Positions 27,190 to 36,399 are shown, numbered from the stretch's first letter. The stretch is DNA of 64,000 nt from Leucobacter aridicollis (GCF_024399335.1 NZ_CP075339.1:1240001-1304000), one strand, 5' to 3'. The notes: a model not told the origin generated them from the sequence alone. Numbers and translations are program-made.

Positions 27190-28614
27190 ATGACGAACCC
27201 GCTGAGCCCCCTCGCTTTCGACACCGCGCGGTGGGAAGAGTTTCTCGGTGAGACTGCGAGAAGGCACCACGTGCCAGGAATCGTCGCAGGCGTGCTGCGA
27301 ATCGACGAGGCGACGGGCCGCCAGCAGCGGTTTGTCGCAAGCACGGGGCTTGCGAACAATCGCACGGGTGTCGAGTCCACACGAGACACTCTCTGCCAGA
27401 TCGGCTCGGTCACGAAGATCATCACCGCGACGATGATCATGCAGCTGCGCGAGGAGGGCAAGCTCGAGCTTGAGACACTCGTCTCCGAGCTGCTCCCAGA
27501 CACCCCGCTATCGACGACGGACGACGGGTCGAAGATCACGATCCGTCACCTCCTCTCGCACACGTCGGGCATCAACGGCGATGTTTTCACCGACACCGGC
27601 CGTGGAGACGACTGCATTGAGAAGTACGTTGCCCTGCTGAAGGACGCCGAGCCGCTGTTCAGCCCCGGCGCCGGCTGGTCGTACTGCAACTCGGGATGGG
27701 TTGTGCTCGGCCGGATCATCGAACTCATCGACGGCCGCACCTGGGACGCCTCGGTCCAGGCGCGTATCAGCCAGCGTCTCGACCTGCACCAGTTCTTGAC
27801 GCTGCCCGAGCAGATCATGAGCCACCGCTACCAGCATGGTCACACCCGCGAAACGGGTGCGAAAGATTGGGTGCCCGCACCGACGACTGCGCTGCCTCGC
27901 TCGGTCGGGCCTGCAGGCATCATCAACAGCAGCGTCGACGACCTGCTCAACTTCGGTCGATCCTTCCTGCGCGGCGGCCTCGGCGTGGCTGGCACAAACG
28001 TGCTGAGCCCGGAGTCGGTGGAGCTGATGGCGCAGGTCCAGGCGGATCTCGGCGACGCAGACGCGCTGTCTCCGCAGTGGGGCCTCGGCTGGATCCTCGA
28101 CGAGTGGGAGGGCCACCGCCTCTTCTGGCACGGCGGTACCACTGTCGGGAATAAGGCCTGGTTCCAAGTGCTCCCCGATGATGGCGTTGTCATCGTCGTG
28201 TTCTGCAACGGCGGTATCGCGAACCGCGCGGGCGGCGAGATTGTGGAGGCCTTCGCGCGCGAGTTCGTCGGCGTCTCCACCGGCGCGGGAGTGAGCCCGT
28301 CGGGCCCTGCGAGCCAGGCGGTCGTCAAGGACGAGTGGCTCGGCACGTACGGCGACTTCATCACCTCGGTCGAGGTGTTCAAGACCGAAGACGGCCAGGT
28401 CAAGGCGAAGCTCACCCAGGGCCTCGACCCCAGCTCAGTCACCTCCACGCTCTTCGACATGCTGCCAACCGCGAAGCCAAACCGCTTCGTCTCCCGCCCA
28501 GACTCGCTGTCGACATGGTCGCAGCTCACGTTCACAATTGTCGACGGTCACCCATGCTTGTACGCTGACATTCGGTGCCTGCGCAAGCGTGACGAAGCTG
28601 AAGCTGCAGCCTAA
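27190..28614 (+). CDS. Serine hydrolase, beta-lactamase class C / D-aminopeptidase-type family
   Basis: A 474-residue cytosolic-looking penicilloyl-serine hydrolase. Motifs: S73-V-T-K76, Y165-C-N167 and H314-G-G316, the class C/DD-peptidase pattern. A C-terminal extra domain (about 370-470) resembles the beta-barrel found in some D-aminopeptidases and related esterases. No signal peptide is visible. AGGAG lies 6 nt before the ATG. Its stop overlaps the next start (TAATG). The position in a D-peptide operon makes a D-specific peptidase or amidase role more likely than antibiotic resistance; this is inference. Confidence 0.85.
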   Translation: MTNPLSPLAFDTARWEEFLGETARRHHVPGIVAGVLRIDEATGRQQRFVASTGLANNRTGVESTRDTLCQIGSVTKIITATMIMQLREEGKLELETLVSELLPDTPLSTTDDGSKITIRHLLSHTSGINGDVFTDTGRGDDCIEKYVALLKDAEPLFSPGAGWSYCNSGWVVLGRIIELIDGRTWDASVQARISQRLDLHQFLTLPEQIMSHRYQHGHTRETGAKDWVPAPTTALPRSVGPAGIINSSVDDLLNFGRSFLRGGLGVAGTNVLSPESVELMAQVQADLGDADALSPQWGLGWILDEWEGHRLFWHGGTTVGNKAWFQVLPDDGVVIVVFCNGGIANRAGGEIVEAFAREFVGVSTGAGVSPSGPASQAVVKDEWLGTYGDFITSVEVFKTEDGQVKAKLTQGLDPSSVTSTLFDMLPTAKPNRFVSRPDSLSTWSQLTFTIVDGHPCLYADIRCLRKRDEAEAAA

Positions 28615-30089
28615 TGCAACGCGTCATCTTGCGCGGAGGCCGGGTGGTGGATCCCGGAAACGGGACCGACCGCGTCGCCGACGTGCTCATTGAGAACGGC
28701 AAGGTCGCTGCAGTCGGGTTGGAACTCCGTGTCGAAGACGCCGAGGAGATCGACGTCGCAGGCAAGATCGTCGGGCCTGGCTTCGTTGACCTCCACAGCC
28801 ATGTGAACTCGATTGCGGGTCAACGGTTGCAGGCCCGTGACGGTGTCACGACGGCGCTCGAACTCGAGGCAGGTCTGCTGCCCGTCGAGCTCGCGTACAC
28901 GAAGGCGATGCAAGAGGGGCGTCCGATTAACTTCGGGTTTTCAGCCTCCTGGGGGATGGCGCGAGCCGAAGTGCTTTCGGGGAGATCAGCAAATGCCGAC
29001 TTCGCCGAGGGGCTTTCGATCCTTGGAGATCCTGCGTGGCAGGCTGACTCAACACCGGCGCAGCTGCGCGCATGGCTCGGACGCCTCGAGAGCGAGATCG
29101 CCGATGGGGCGCTCGGGATCGGAATCCTGCAGGGCTACGCGCCGCGTACTGACCCAGCCGAGTACCTCGCAGTGAACGAGCTCGCGGCGCGCGCTGGTGT
29201 GCCGACGTTCACTCACGTACGCGAGATCACTGAGGCCGATCCGACGACGCCGATGGACGGTACCGAGGAAGCCGCACGCGCCGCGATGGAGTTCGGCGGA
29301 CAGGTGCATCACTGTCACGTGAACAGCACCTCGCGCAGGCACATTGACCGCACGCTCGGGGTCATCGAGCGGGCTCGCGAGGGCGGCGCCGCCATCACCG
29401 TCGAAACGTACCCCTACGGCGCGGGCAGCACGGGCATCGGCGCAGCCTTTCTTGCGCCCGAACGGCTTGGCGTCTGGGGGATCTCGCCATCGAGTATCGT
29501 CATCGTCGCCACCGGAGAACGGATCCGTGACGCCGAGCACCTTCGGCACATGCGCAAGACTGACCCCGGCGCCGCGTGCATCGTCGCGTTCATCGACGAC
29601 GAGGATCCTGCGGACCGCGCCCTGCTTGAGCGCGCGCTCGCGTTCCCCGACGGAATCGTTGCGTCGGACGCGATGCAGGTCAACTGGCCAGACGGCACAG
29701 TTGACACGCGCGAGTGGCCGTTGCCAGCGGGTGGCACCACCCATCCGCGCACAGCGGGAACCTTCGCGCGCTCTCTCCGCATGATGGTACGTGAGCAGCA
29801 GGCTTGGACTTGGCTCGAGGCCTTTCGCCGCTGCAGCTTTCTGCCTGCGCGCGTCATGGACGCGACGACACCGGCTTTTGCGCAGAAGGGGCACCTTGGC
29901 CTGGGAGCCGACGCCGACATCATCGTGATTGACCCGGATCGCGTGACGGACCAGGCGACGTACCTCGATAGCACCCGGCCCTCGATCGGGATCGAGTGCG
30001 TCTTGGTCGCCGGCGAGTTCGTCGTGCGCGACGAAGACATCGTGACTGACGCCTACCCTGGGCGCGGACTCCGCGGTCACCTCAGGTGA
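28614..30089 (+). CDS. Amidohydrolase, D-aminoacylase/dihydroorotase-like
   Basis: A 491-residue metal-dependent amidohydrolase. The entry strand carries the HxH pair (His61, His63 in GFVDLHSH), later metal-binding candidates are in the FTHVRE and HHCHVNS segments, and the C-terminal small domain (KGHLGLGADADIIVIDPD) is typical of this superfamily. Relatives include N-acyl-D-amino-acid deacylases and D-aminoacyl hydrolases. It starts one nt before the end of the preceding gene. In context it probably cleaves an amide in a D-amino acid-containing compound. The exact substrate is unknown. Confidence 0.85.
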   Translation: MQRVILRGGRVVDPGNGTDRVADVLIENGKVAAVGLELRVEDAEEIDVAGKIVGPGFVDLHSHVNSIAGQRLQARDGVTTALELEAGLLPVELAYTKAMQEGRPINFGFSASWGMARAEVLSGRSANADFAEGLSILGDPAWQADSTPAQLRAWLGRLESEIADGALGIGILQGYAPRTDPAEYLAVNELAARAGVPTFTHVREITEADPTTPMDGTEEAARAAMEFGGQVHHCHVNSTSRRHIDRTLGVIERAREGGAAITVETYPYGAGSTGIGAAFLAPERLGVWGISPSSIVIVATGERIRDAEHLRHMRKTDPGAACIVAFIDDEDPADRALLERALAFPDGIVASDAMQVNWPDGTVDTREWPLPAGGTTHPRTAGTFARSLRMMVREQQAWTWLEAFRRCSFLPARVMDATTPAFAQKGHLGLGADADIIVIDPDRVTDQATYLDSTRPSIGIECVLVAGEFVVRDEDIVTDAYPGRGLRGHLR

Positions 30090-30106
30090 CACCCCTCATC
30101 CTTGCC

Positions 30107-30129
30107 CCGAGCGGCCACAAGCCGCTCGG
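30107..30129 (+). other. Small intra-operon hairpin
   Basis: 9-bp stem (30107-30115 and 30121-30129) with loop CACAA between the amidohydrolase and the M20 peptidase genes. It may adjust expression between the two halves of the operon. Confidence 0.45.
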
Positions 30130-30159
30130 AAGACAGAGAAGACAGAAAGGTCTATCGAC

Positions 30160-31281
30160 ATGACACCGCACACGGTGCGACTCGATGACATCGTCGAGAC
30201 GATTCACACCCTCGTCGAATGCGAGTCCCCCTCAGACAATCACGACGCGGTTGCGACGTCGGCCACGCTTGTTGCCGAGCTCGGCGAAAAGCTGCTCGGA
30301 GTTTCACCGGAGCGGATCGTTCTCGACGGGGTGAGCCACCTAAAGTGGAGTTTCGGGGAGACGACTCGGGTGCTGCTCGTCGCGCACCACGACACTGTAT
30401 GGCCGCTCGGAACGCTCTCGCGGCTGCCGTTCACACACGCTGACGGCGTGCTGACCGGCCCAGGCTGCTTTGACATGAAGACTGGCCTCGCAATGGCGAT
30501 GCACGCGACAGCCGCGCTCGCTGAGCGCGACGGCGTGACGCTACTCGTGACCGGCGACGAGGAACTCGGCTCGCCGAGTTCGCGATCCCTCATCGAGGAG
30601 ACTGCGCGCGGCGCGCGCGCCGCACTCGTGCTTGAAGCCGCCGCCGACGGTGGTGCGCTGAAGATTGAGCGCAAGGGTGTCTCGCTGTACGAGGTCGTTG
30701 TGTACGGCGTCGCCGCGCATGCGGGGCTCGAACCAGAAAAGGGTGTTAACGCGTCGCTAGAACTCGCGCACCAGCTCATCGCCGTCGCGGGGCTCGGCGA
30801 TGCTGAGCTGGGAACCACTGTGACCCCTACTGTCGCGACAGCAGGCACGACGAGCAACACTGTGCCCGCGCGAGCGTCGTTCAAGGTCGACGTGCGGGCG
30901 CGCACGTTCGCCGAGCAGGATCGGGTACACGAGGCTATGCTCGCCCTTCGCCCGGTGCTCGCCGGCGCGCAGCTCGAGGTCGTTGGCGGCCCGAATCGGC
31001 CTCCGCTCGAGTCTGCGTCGTCAGCCGCACTCTTCGATAGGGCGCAGGCCGCGGCGGCGACGCTCGGCCTCGAGCCTCTCGAGGGTGTCGCTGTCGGCGG
31101 CGCGAGCGACGGCAACTTCACTGCCGGAATCGGGGTTCCGACACTCGACGGACTCGGCGCTGTCGGCGGCGGGGCGCACGCCGAGAGCGAGCACGTGCTC
31201 GTCGCCGCGATCGAGCCGCGCACCCTGCTGCTCACTGAACTCATGACGAGCCTGCTCGACGAACCGAAAGCTGGTGCATGA
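30160..31281 (+). CDS. M20-family metallopeptidase (ArgE/DapE/CPG2 type), probable N-acyl-L-amino acid deacylase
   Basis: A 373-residue di-zinc hydrolase. Visible ligands: His76-x-Asp78 in AHHDTV, bridging Asp105 in FDMK, general base Glu134 and ligand Glu135 in TGDEELGS, Glu159, and a C-terminal His in GGGAHAESEH. The dimerisation lid domain is present in the middle. It is directly followed (4-nt overlap) by a GNAT acyltransferase and then an N-succinylamino acid racemase; in Geobacillus the same trio turns D- into L-amino acids, with the M20 enzyme hydrolysing N-succinyl-L-amino acid. I infer that role here; a simple peptidase activity remains possible. Confidence 0.88.
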   Translation: MTPHTVRLDDIVETIHTLVECESPSDNHDAVATSATLVAELGEKLLGVSPERIVLDGVSHLKWSFGETTRVLLVAHHDTVWPLGTLSRLPFTHADGVLTGPGCFDMKTGLAMAMHATAALAERDGVTLLVTGDEELGSPSSRSLIEETARGARAALVLEAAADGGALKIERKGVSLYEVVVYGVAAHAGLEPEKGVNASLELAHQLIAVAGLGDAELGTTVTPTVATAGTTSNTVPARASFKVDVRARTFAEQDRVHEAMLALRPVLAGAQLEVVGGPNRPPLESASSAALFDRAQAAAATLGLEPLEGVAVGGASDGNFTAGIGVPTLDGLGAVGGGAHAESEHVLVAAIEPRTLLLTELMTSLLDEPKAGA

Positions 31282-32093
31282 TGGCCGGAGACCGCATCAC
31301 CGACGAGATGAAGCGCCAGGCTCACCTCGATGCCGAGCGGGCCGCAGCCCTCACCGGAGTGACGGTGCGCGAGATGCGCGGCACTGAGGAGGAGGCGCAG
31401 GTCATCGACCTGCTCGCGCTCATCTGGGGACGCACGGCCGACAACCCTGTCGTGCCGAAGGAAATCATGCGTGTGCTCGGCAAGACGGGAAACTACATCG
31501 CTGGCGCATTTCTCGACGGCGAGCTCGTCGGCGCCGCGCTCGGACTGCACTCAAGCCCTGAGCGCTCGACGTTGCACAGCCACATCACCGGCGTGGTTCC
31601 GGGCCTCGTTGGCAAGGCAGTCGGCTACGGCATCAAGCTGCACCAGCGAGCCTGGGCGCTCGATCGCGGTATCGAAGCGATCGAGTGGACGTATGATCCG
31701 CTCGTTTCCCGCAACGCGAGCTTCAATTTCAACAAGCTTGGCGCTGTGCCTGTGGAGTACCTCGAGAACTTCTACGGACTCATGTCAGACACGATCAACG
31801 CGGGCGACTTGAGCGACAGACTGCTCGTCCGATGGCACCTGCTTGACGAGAATGTCTCGCGGCTTGCGGGCGGCGATCGATCTGGCAGTACTGTCCCGAA
31901 GGGATTCGCTGTCGCGATCCCTGACGACATCGAGGGGCTCCGCGTCACCGATCCGGACCAGGCGCGGAAGTGGCGCGGCACGATCCGCGAGCAGCTTACC
32001 TCGCACCTGAACAACGGCGCCCGCATCGTCGGATTTGAGCGCGGCACCGGCTACATCTTGCAACACGCATCAACTGAAGGAGAACAAGACTGA
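31278..32093 (+). CDS. GNAT-family N-acyltransferase, probable D-amino acid N-succinyltransferase
   Basis: A 271-residue protein of the COG3375-like GNAT group that accompanies N-succinylamino acid racemases. Landmarks are VREMRGTEEEAQVIDLLALIWG near the N-terminus, the central GVVPGLVGKAVGYGIKLHQRAWA acyl-CoA-binding segment and the WTYDPLVSRNASFNFNKLGA segment. It overlaps both neighbours (ATGA with the M20 gene; 1 nt with the racemase), so expression is tightly coupled. In the pathway known from Geobacillus it succinylates D-amino acids with succinyl-CoA. Donor and acceptor specificity here are inferred from the operon. Confidence 0.85.
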   Translation: MMAGDRITDEMKRQAHLDAERAAALTGVTVREMRGTEEEAQVIDLLALIWGRTADNPVVPKEIMRVLGKTGNYIAGAFLDGELVGAALGLHSSPERSTLHSHITGVVPGLVGKAVGYGIKLHQRAWALDRGIEAIEWTYDPLVSRNASFNFNKLGAVPVEYLENFYGLMSDTINAGDLSDRLLVRWHLLDENVSRLAGGDRSGSTVPKGFAVAIPDDIEGLRVTDPDQARKWRGTIREQLTSHLNNGARIVGFERGTGYILQHASTEGEQD

Positions 32094-33193
32094 TGAAGAT
32101 CGAGGGCTTTGAGCTGCGCCGAGTGGGGCTGCCGCTGGTTTCACCGTTCCGCACGTCGTTCAGCACGCAGACCGCGCGCGACATTCTGCTCGTAAAGGCT
32201 GTCACCGACGAGGCCGAAGGGTGGGGCGAGTGCGTCACACTCGGCGATCCGCTGTACTCACCCGAGTACACCGACGGCGCCGCTGACATCATGAAGCGCT
32301 ACTTCATCGAGGCAATTGCGAACGTCACCGACGCGACGGGCGTTGGCCAGGCACTGCACAAGTTCAAAGGCCACCCGATGGCGAAGGCGGCGCTCGAGAC
32401 CGCAGTGCTCGACGCGGAGCTGCGTGCGGAGGGTCGCTCATTCGGTCGCGAACTCGGCTCGGTCCGAGACGTCGTTCCGTGCGGCGTGTCGGTGGGCATC
32501 ATGGATTCGATCCCTGAGCTGCTCGACGCCGTCGGAGGCTACATCGACGAGGGGTACGTTCGCATCAAGCTGAAGATCGAGCCCGGCTGGGACGTCGAGG
32601 CGGTCCGTGCGGTGCGCGAGCGCTTCGGCGACGATGTGCAGCTGCAGGTTGACGCGAACACGGCGTACACGCTGCGTGACGCGCGCCACCTCGCGAAGCT
32701 CGACGACTTCGACCTGCTGCTCATCGAGCAGCCGCTCGAGGAGGAAGACATCGTCGGTCACGCCGACCTCGCGAAGATGCTGAAGACGCCGATCTGCCTC
32801 GACGAGTCAGTGACGTCTGCCCAGACCGCTGCAGCGGCGATCCGCCTCGGCGCGACGAGCGTCATCAACATCAAGCCCGGTCGCGTCGGTGGCTATCTTG
32901 AGGCCCGACGCATCCATGACCTCGCCGTCGCGGCAGGGGTTCCCGTCTGGTGCGGCGGCATGCTCGAGTCTGGCATTGGACGCGCGGCGAACATCGCGCT
33001 CGCCTCGCTTCCTGGCTTCACGCTTCCAGGCGACGTCTCGTCGAGCAGCCGCTTCTACAAGACAGACATCACGGAGCCGTGGGTCATGGAGAACGGCCAT
33101 CTCACCGTTCCTACGGGACCGGGCCTCGGCGTTGCTCCGATTCCCGAACTGCTCGAGGAGTTCACCACTAGCGTCGAGTGGATCGCGGTCTAA
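32093..33193 (+). CDS. N-succinylamino acid racemase (enolase superfamily, OSBS/NSAR group)
   Basis: A 366-residue enolase-superfamily enzyme. Catalytic residues match Amycolatopsis NSAR with a shift of two: Lys161 in K-L-K, Asp187 in VDAN, Glu212 in IEQPL, Asp237 in LDES and Lys261 in KPGR. The family performs o-succinylbenzoate synthesis and/or racemisation of N-succinylamino acids. No menaquinone genes are nearby, whereas a GNAT acyltransferase and an M20 deacylase are fused to it by overlapping reading frames, so racemisation of N-succinyl-D- to L-amino acids is the supported role. Last enzyme gene of the operon; a PucR regulator follows 42 nt later. Confidence 0.92.
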   Translation: MKIEGFELRRVGLPLVSPFRTSFSTQTARDILLVKAVTDEAEGWGECVTLGDPLYSPEYTDGAADIMKRYFIEAIANVTDATGVGQALHKFKGHPMAKAALETAVLDAELRAEGRSFGRELGSVRDVVPCGVSVGIMDSIPELLDAVGGYIDEGYVRIKLKIEPGWDVEAVRAVRERFGDDVQLQVDANTAYTLRDARHLAKLDDFDLLLIEQPLEEEDIVGHADLAKMLKTPICLDESVTSAQTAAAAIRLGATSVINIKPGRVGGYLEARRIHDLAVAAGVPVWCGGMLESGIGRAANIALASLPGFTLPGDVSSSSRFYKTDITEPWVMENGHLTVPTGPGLGVAPIPELLEEFTTSVEWIAV

Positions 33194-33235
33194 CTGTGTG
33201 GGCCTCGCTGACGTCAGCGCACGGGAGCTAGCGAT

Positions 33236-34960
33236 ATGCTTCCCTTCATGAGTGACAGGCACGAACCACGATTCACCAGGTTCAGTCTGGGACGCGTGCT
33301 TGACGACCTCGGGCTCACACTGCTCGAGGTCGTCCACGGGCGCATCGACGATCAGCAAGACATCGGCGGGGTCGTCATCTACGACCCCGTCGATGAGCCG
33401 TTGTATCCAGCGCATGCAGTCGTGCTCGGCGTGGGGGTGCACGGCAGCGAAGGGCTCGGTGAACTCATCGCGGGTCTCTCCGGCCACGCGATCGCCGCGG
33501 TCGTGGTGCGGTCGCCAGTTGAGATCACCGCTGAGACTCGTGCCCTGGCAGACGAGCACGGTATCGTCGTGCTCGGCCTCGCGCGAGGTGCGACATGGAC
33601 GCAGCTTGCAGCGCTGTTGAGGTCGCTCCTTGCCGAAGACGACGTGGGGGACACCCACGTCGATTCCCTCGGCGGCATCCCGTCGGGCGACCTATTCGCT
33701 GTCGCGAACGCCATCTCCTCGCTGCTCGACGCGCCAGTGACGATTGAGGATCGCTCCTCGCGCGTGCTCGCGTTCTCGGGTCGGCAGGAAGAAGCCGACC
33801 CGGCTCGCGCCGAGACGATCATCGGCAGGCGGGTGCCGGAGCGATACCGCCACCATCTGACGCAGCAGGGCGTCTTCCGGGACCTCTACCGAAGCGAAGA
33901 TCCGGTGGTGATCACGCGCATCGAGGCAGAGGTCGACATGTCGACCCCGCGCGTGGCAATCGGCGTTCGCGCGGGCGATGAGGTACTCGGGTCGATCTGG
34001 GCGGCGATGGACGGGCCGCTCACCGACGAGCGCAGGACCACGTTGCGCGACGCCGCGAAGCTCGTCGCGCTGCACCTGCTTCGGGTGCGCGCGGGAGCTG
34101 ACGTGCAGCGCCGGCTTCGCGCTGAGTTGTTGAGCACCGCGCTTGAAGGCGGTTCGGGTGCGAGCGAGGCGCTCTCGCGGTTGAACCTCGCCGGGCAGCC
34201 CGTGTGCGTTGTTGCGGCGGTGTTGACTGAAACCGAGCACGGGGGAGCCGCAAGCGCAGACCAGGCGCTGATGGCCGAGCGGGAGCGCTTCGCTGACGCA
34301 CTTGCCGTGCACCTGTCTGCAATGCGGCCAGGCTCAGCAGTGGCGCTGCTCGGCGACACTGTGTACGGGATCCTCCCAGAGCCGAACGACCCGACGGGCG
34401 ACCACGCAGTGCGCACGATGGAGGACTTTCTCGACCGTGTCGGGAGTCGGATGTCTGCAGTTATCGCTGTGGGCCCCCCAGCAGACGACATCGGTGGCAT
34501 CTCGCGATCGCGGGCGTCTGCTCGACGCGTGCTCAGGGCGCTCCTCGAGCCGGCGGCTGGCCAGGCGATAACACCGCACGAACCCAGTGCTGCGGGGAGC
34601 ACCGGCGGGCGCTCCCGAAGCGGCGACGTGCGGGCGCGCGTCGCGCGACTGAGCGACGTGCACGCGTCGGTGCTCATGCTCGAGCTGCGCGATCTCATGG
34701 TGTCTCGTGGCGACGAGTTCACTGGCCCCGTGTCCAGGCTCATGGAGCACGATGCCAAACAAAAGGGGCACCTCGTTGACACCCTGCGTGCCTGGTTCGA
34801 CCACTTCGGCGACGTCGCGAAGGCCGCAGACATGCTCTTTGTGCATCCGAACACGTTCAGGTACCGCCTGCGTCGAGCAGTCGAGATCAGCGGGATCGAC
34901 CTCGACAACGCTGACGACAGGTTCGAGGCGATGCTTCAGCTTCGCCTGCTCGAACGCTAG
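33236..34960 (+). CDS. PucR-family transcriptional regulator
   Basis: About 574 residues: an N-terminal PucR-type sensor region (about 1-150), a GAF-like/GGDEF-like middle and the C-terminal PucR helix-turn-helix (about 510-570, VDTLRAWFDHFGDVAKAADM then HPNTFRYRLRRA). GGGAG lies 8 nt before ATG 33236. It is encoded just after the racemase in the same direction and probably activates the D-peptide operon in response to a peptide or D-amino acid. PucR proteins usually control purine or amino acid catabolism; the effector here is unknown. Confidence 0.9.
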   Translation: MLPFMSDRHEPRFTRFSLGRVLDDLGLTLLEVVHGRIDDQQDIGGVVIYDPVDEPLYPAHAVVLGVGVHGSEGLGELIAGLSGHAIAAVVVRSPVEITAETRALADEHGIVVLGLARGATWTQLAALLRSLLAEDDVGDTHVDSLGGIPSGDLFAVANAISSLLDAPVTIEDRSSRVLAFSGRQEEADPARAETIIGRRVPERYRHHLTQQGVFRDLYRSEDPVVITRIEAEVDMSTPRVAIGVRAGDEVLGSIWAAMDGPLTDERRTTLRDAAKLVALHLLRVRAGADVQRRLRAELLSTALEGGSGASEALSRLNLAGQPVCVVAAVLTETEHGGAASADQALMAERERFADALAVHLSAMRPGSAVALLGDTVYGILPEPNDPTGDHAVRTMEDFLDRVGSRMSAVIAVGPPADDIGGISRSRASARRVLRALLEPAAGQAITPHEPSAAGSTGGRSRSGDVRARVARLSDVHASVLMLELRDLMVSRGDEFTGPVSRLMEHDAKQKGHLVDTLRAWFDHFGDVAKAADMLFVHPNTFRYRLRRAVEISGIDLDNADDRFEAMLQLRLLER

Positions 34961-34981
34961 CGAACCGGGCCCCGCACAGCA

Positions 34982-35035
34982 CACAGCACTGAGGGGGTGC
35001 GGATCCAATCGGATCCGCACCCCCTCAGTGCTGTG
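34982..35035. terminator. Bidirectional hairpin terminator
   Basis: Perfect 25-bp stem (34982-35006 and 35011-35035) with a 4-nt loop between the convergent PucR and aldehyde dehydrogenase genes. It marks the end of the D-peptide cluster. Confidence 0.95.
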
Positions 35036-35043
35036 CGAAACGC

Positions 35044-36399
35044 TTAGCCCGCGTAGCGGAAGAGCTTCTTGTTGGCGAACTCAAGCATGCCAACCTTGCC
35101 GAGCTCGCGGCCGTAGCCCGACTTCTTCACGCCGCCGAAGGGCACGTCAGCGCCCTCGAGGCCCGCGCCGCCGATGAAGACCATGCCAACGTCAAGCTGG
35201 TTTCCGACCTGCTCCGCGCGCTCGAGGTCGTCACAGATGATGACGGAGCCGAGGCCGTAGGGCGAGGAGTTCGCGAGCTGGATCGCCTCTTCGTCGCTCG
35301 ATACCTTGTAGAGCTGCGCGACGGGGCCGAAGAGCTCTTGGCTGTAGACGTCCATCGCCGGGGTGATGTTCGTGATGATCGACGGGGTGTAGAGGTTGCC
35401 CTCGGGCTCGTTGTTGCCAACGACAACCTCGGCGCCCTGGTCGATCGCACCCTGCACCTGAGCGGTGAGGGTCTTCGTCGCAGCTTCAGACGACATCGGG
35501 CCGAAGTCACCGTCGCTGTACGACTGGCCGGCGATAGCGGCCTGGAACTTCTTCGAGAACTCGTCGAAGTACTTGTCCATGACAACGATACGCTTCGAGC
35601 CGTTGCACGCCTGGCCGGTGTTCTCCATGCGGCCGCCAACAGCGTGCTCAACAGCGTGGTCGAGGTCTGCCGAGTCGAGCACGAGGAAAACGTCCGAGCC
35701 GCCGAGCTCGAGCACGCACTTCTTCAGCGCGCGGCCTGCCTGCTCGGCAACAATCGCGCCTGCGCGCTCCGAACCGGTGAGCGAGACGCCCTGCACGCGG
35801 TCGTCGGCGATGATGTCGCTGACCTGCTCGTGAGTTGCGAAGACGTTGACGTAGGCGCCCTTCGGGAAGCCTGCGTCAAGGAACAGCTGCTCGAGCGCGA
35901 GCGCCGACTCGGGGCACTGCGCTGCGTGCTTCAGCACGATCGTGTTGCCGAGGATGAGGTTCGGCACGGCGAAGCGCGCGACCTGGTAGTACGGGTAGTT
36001 CCACGGCATGATGCCAAGGATCACGCCTGTGCCCTGGAAGCGGAAGAAAGTCTTCAGGCCATCTTCAACCTCGAGGTGCTCGTCGGCGAGCCACTTCTCG
36101 GCGTTGTCTGCGAACGCAGCAGTAATCGCGCCCGAGAACTCGGCCTCGCCGATCGACTGATCGAGGGGCTTGCCCATCTCGCGGTTGATGATTGCGCCGA
36201 GTTCTTCCTTGCGCTCATCGAAGAGTTCTGCCGCGCGCTTTGCGAGTGCTGCACGCTCGGCAACGGTGGTCTTGCGTGACCACTCCTGGTAAGTCTGCTG
36301 CGTCGAAGCGAGTGCTGCTTCGATGTCAGCAGCGGTCGCGTCCGGGTACTCTGCGAGCTTCTCGCCCGTAGCCGGATTAATGACGGCGAAGGTGCCCAT
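35044..36399 (-). CDS. gabD: NAD(P)-dependent succinate-semialdehyde dehydrogenase-like enzyme
   Basis: A 451-residue aldehyde dehydrogenase with MPWNYP (Asn134), CVLELGG (Glu231) and NTGQACNGSKR (Cys265). The block PLDQSIGEAEFSGAITAAFADNAEKWLADE and the overall length fit the Sad/GabD-like group that oxidises succinate semialdehyde to succinate. AAGGAG is 10 nt before the ATG. It stands last of three minus-strand genes but 129 nt after the lipoprotein gene, so may have its own promoter. No 4-aminobutyrate transaminase is adjacent, hence substrate specificity is tentative. Confidence 0.85.
   Translation of the reverse strand: MGTFAVINPATGEKLAEYPDATAADIEAALASTQQTYQEWSRKTTVAERAALAKRAAELFDERKEELGAIINREMGKPLDQSIGEAEFSGAITAAFADNAEKWLADEHLEVEDGLKTFFRFQGTGVILGIMPWNYPYYQVARFAVPNLILGNTIVLKHAAQCPESALALEQLFLDAGFPKGAYVNVFATHEQVSDIIADDRVQGVSLTGSERAGAIVAEQAGRALKKCVLELGGSDVFLVLDSADLDHAVEHAVGGRMENTGQACNGSKRIVVMDKYFDEFSKKFQAAIAGQSYSDGDFGPMSSEAATKTLTAQVQGAIDQGAEVVVGNNEPEGNLYTPSIITNITPAMDVYSQELFGPVAQLYKVSSDEEAIQLANSSPYGLGSVIICDDLERAEQVGNQLDVGMVFIGGAGLEGADVPFGGVKKSGYGRELGKVGMLEFANKKLFRYAG

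Noticed and set aside
32093..33193. o-succinylbenzoate synthase (menC) for menaquinone synthesis
   Set aside because: No other men genes are near, and the overlapping GNAT and M20 genes point to the amino acid racemase role; dual activity remains possible.
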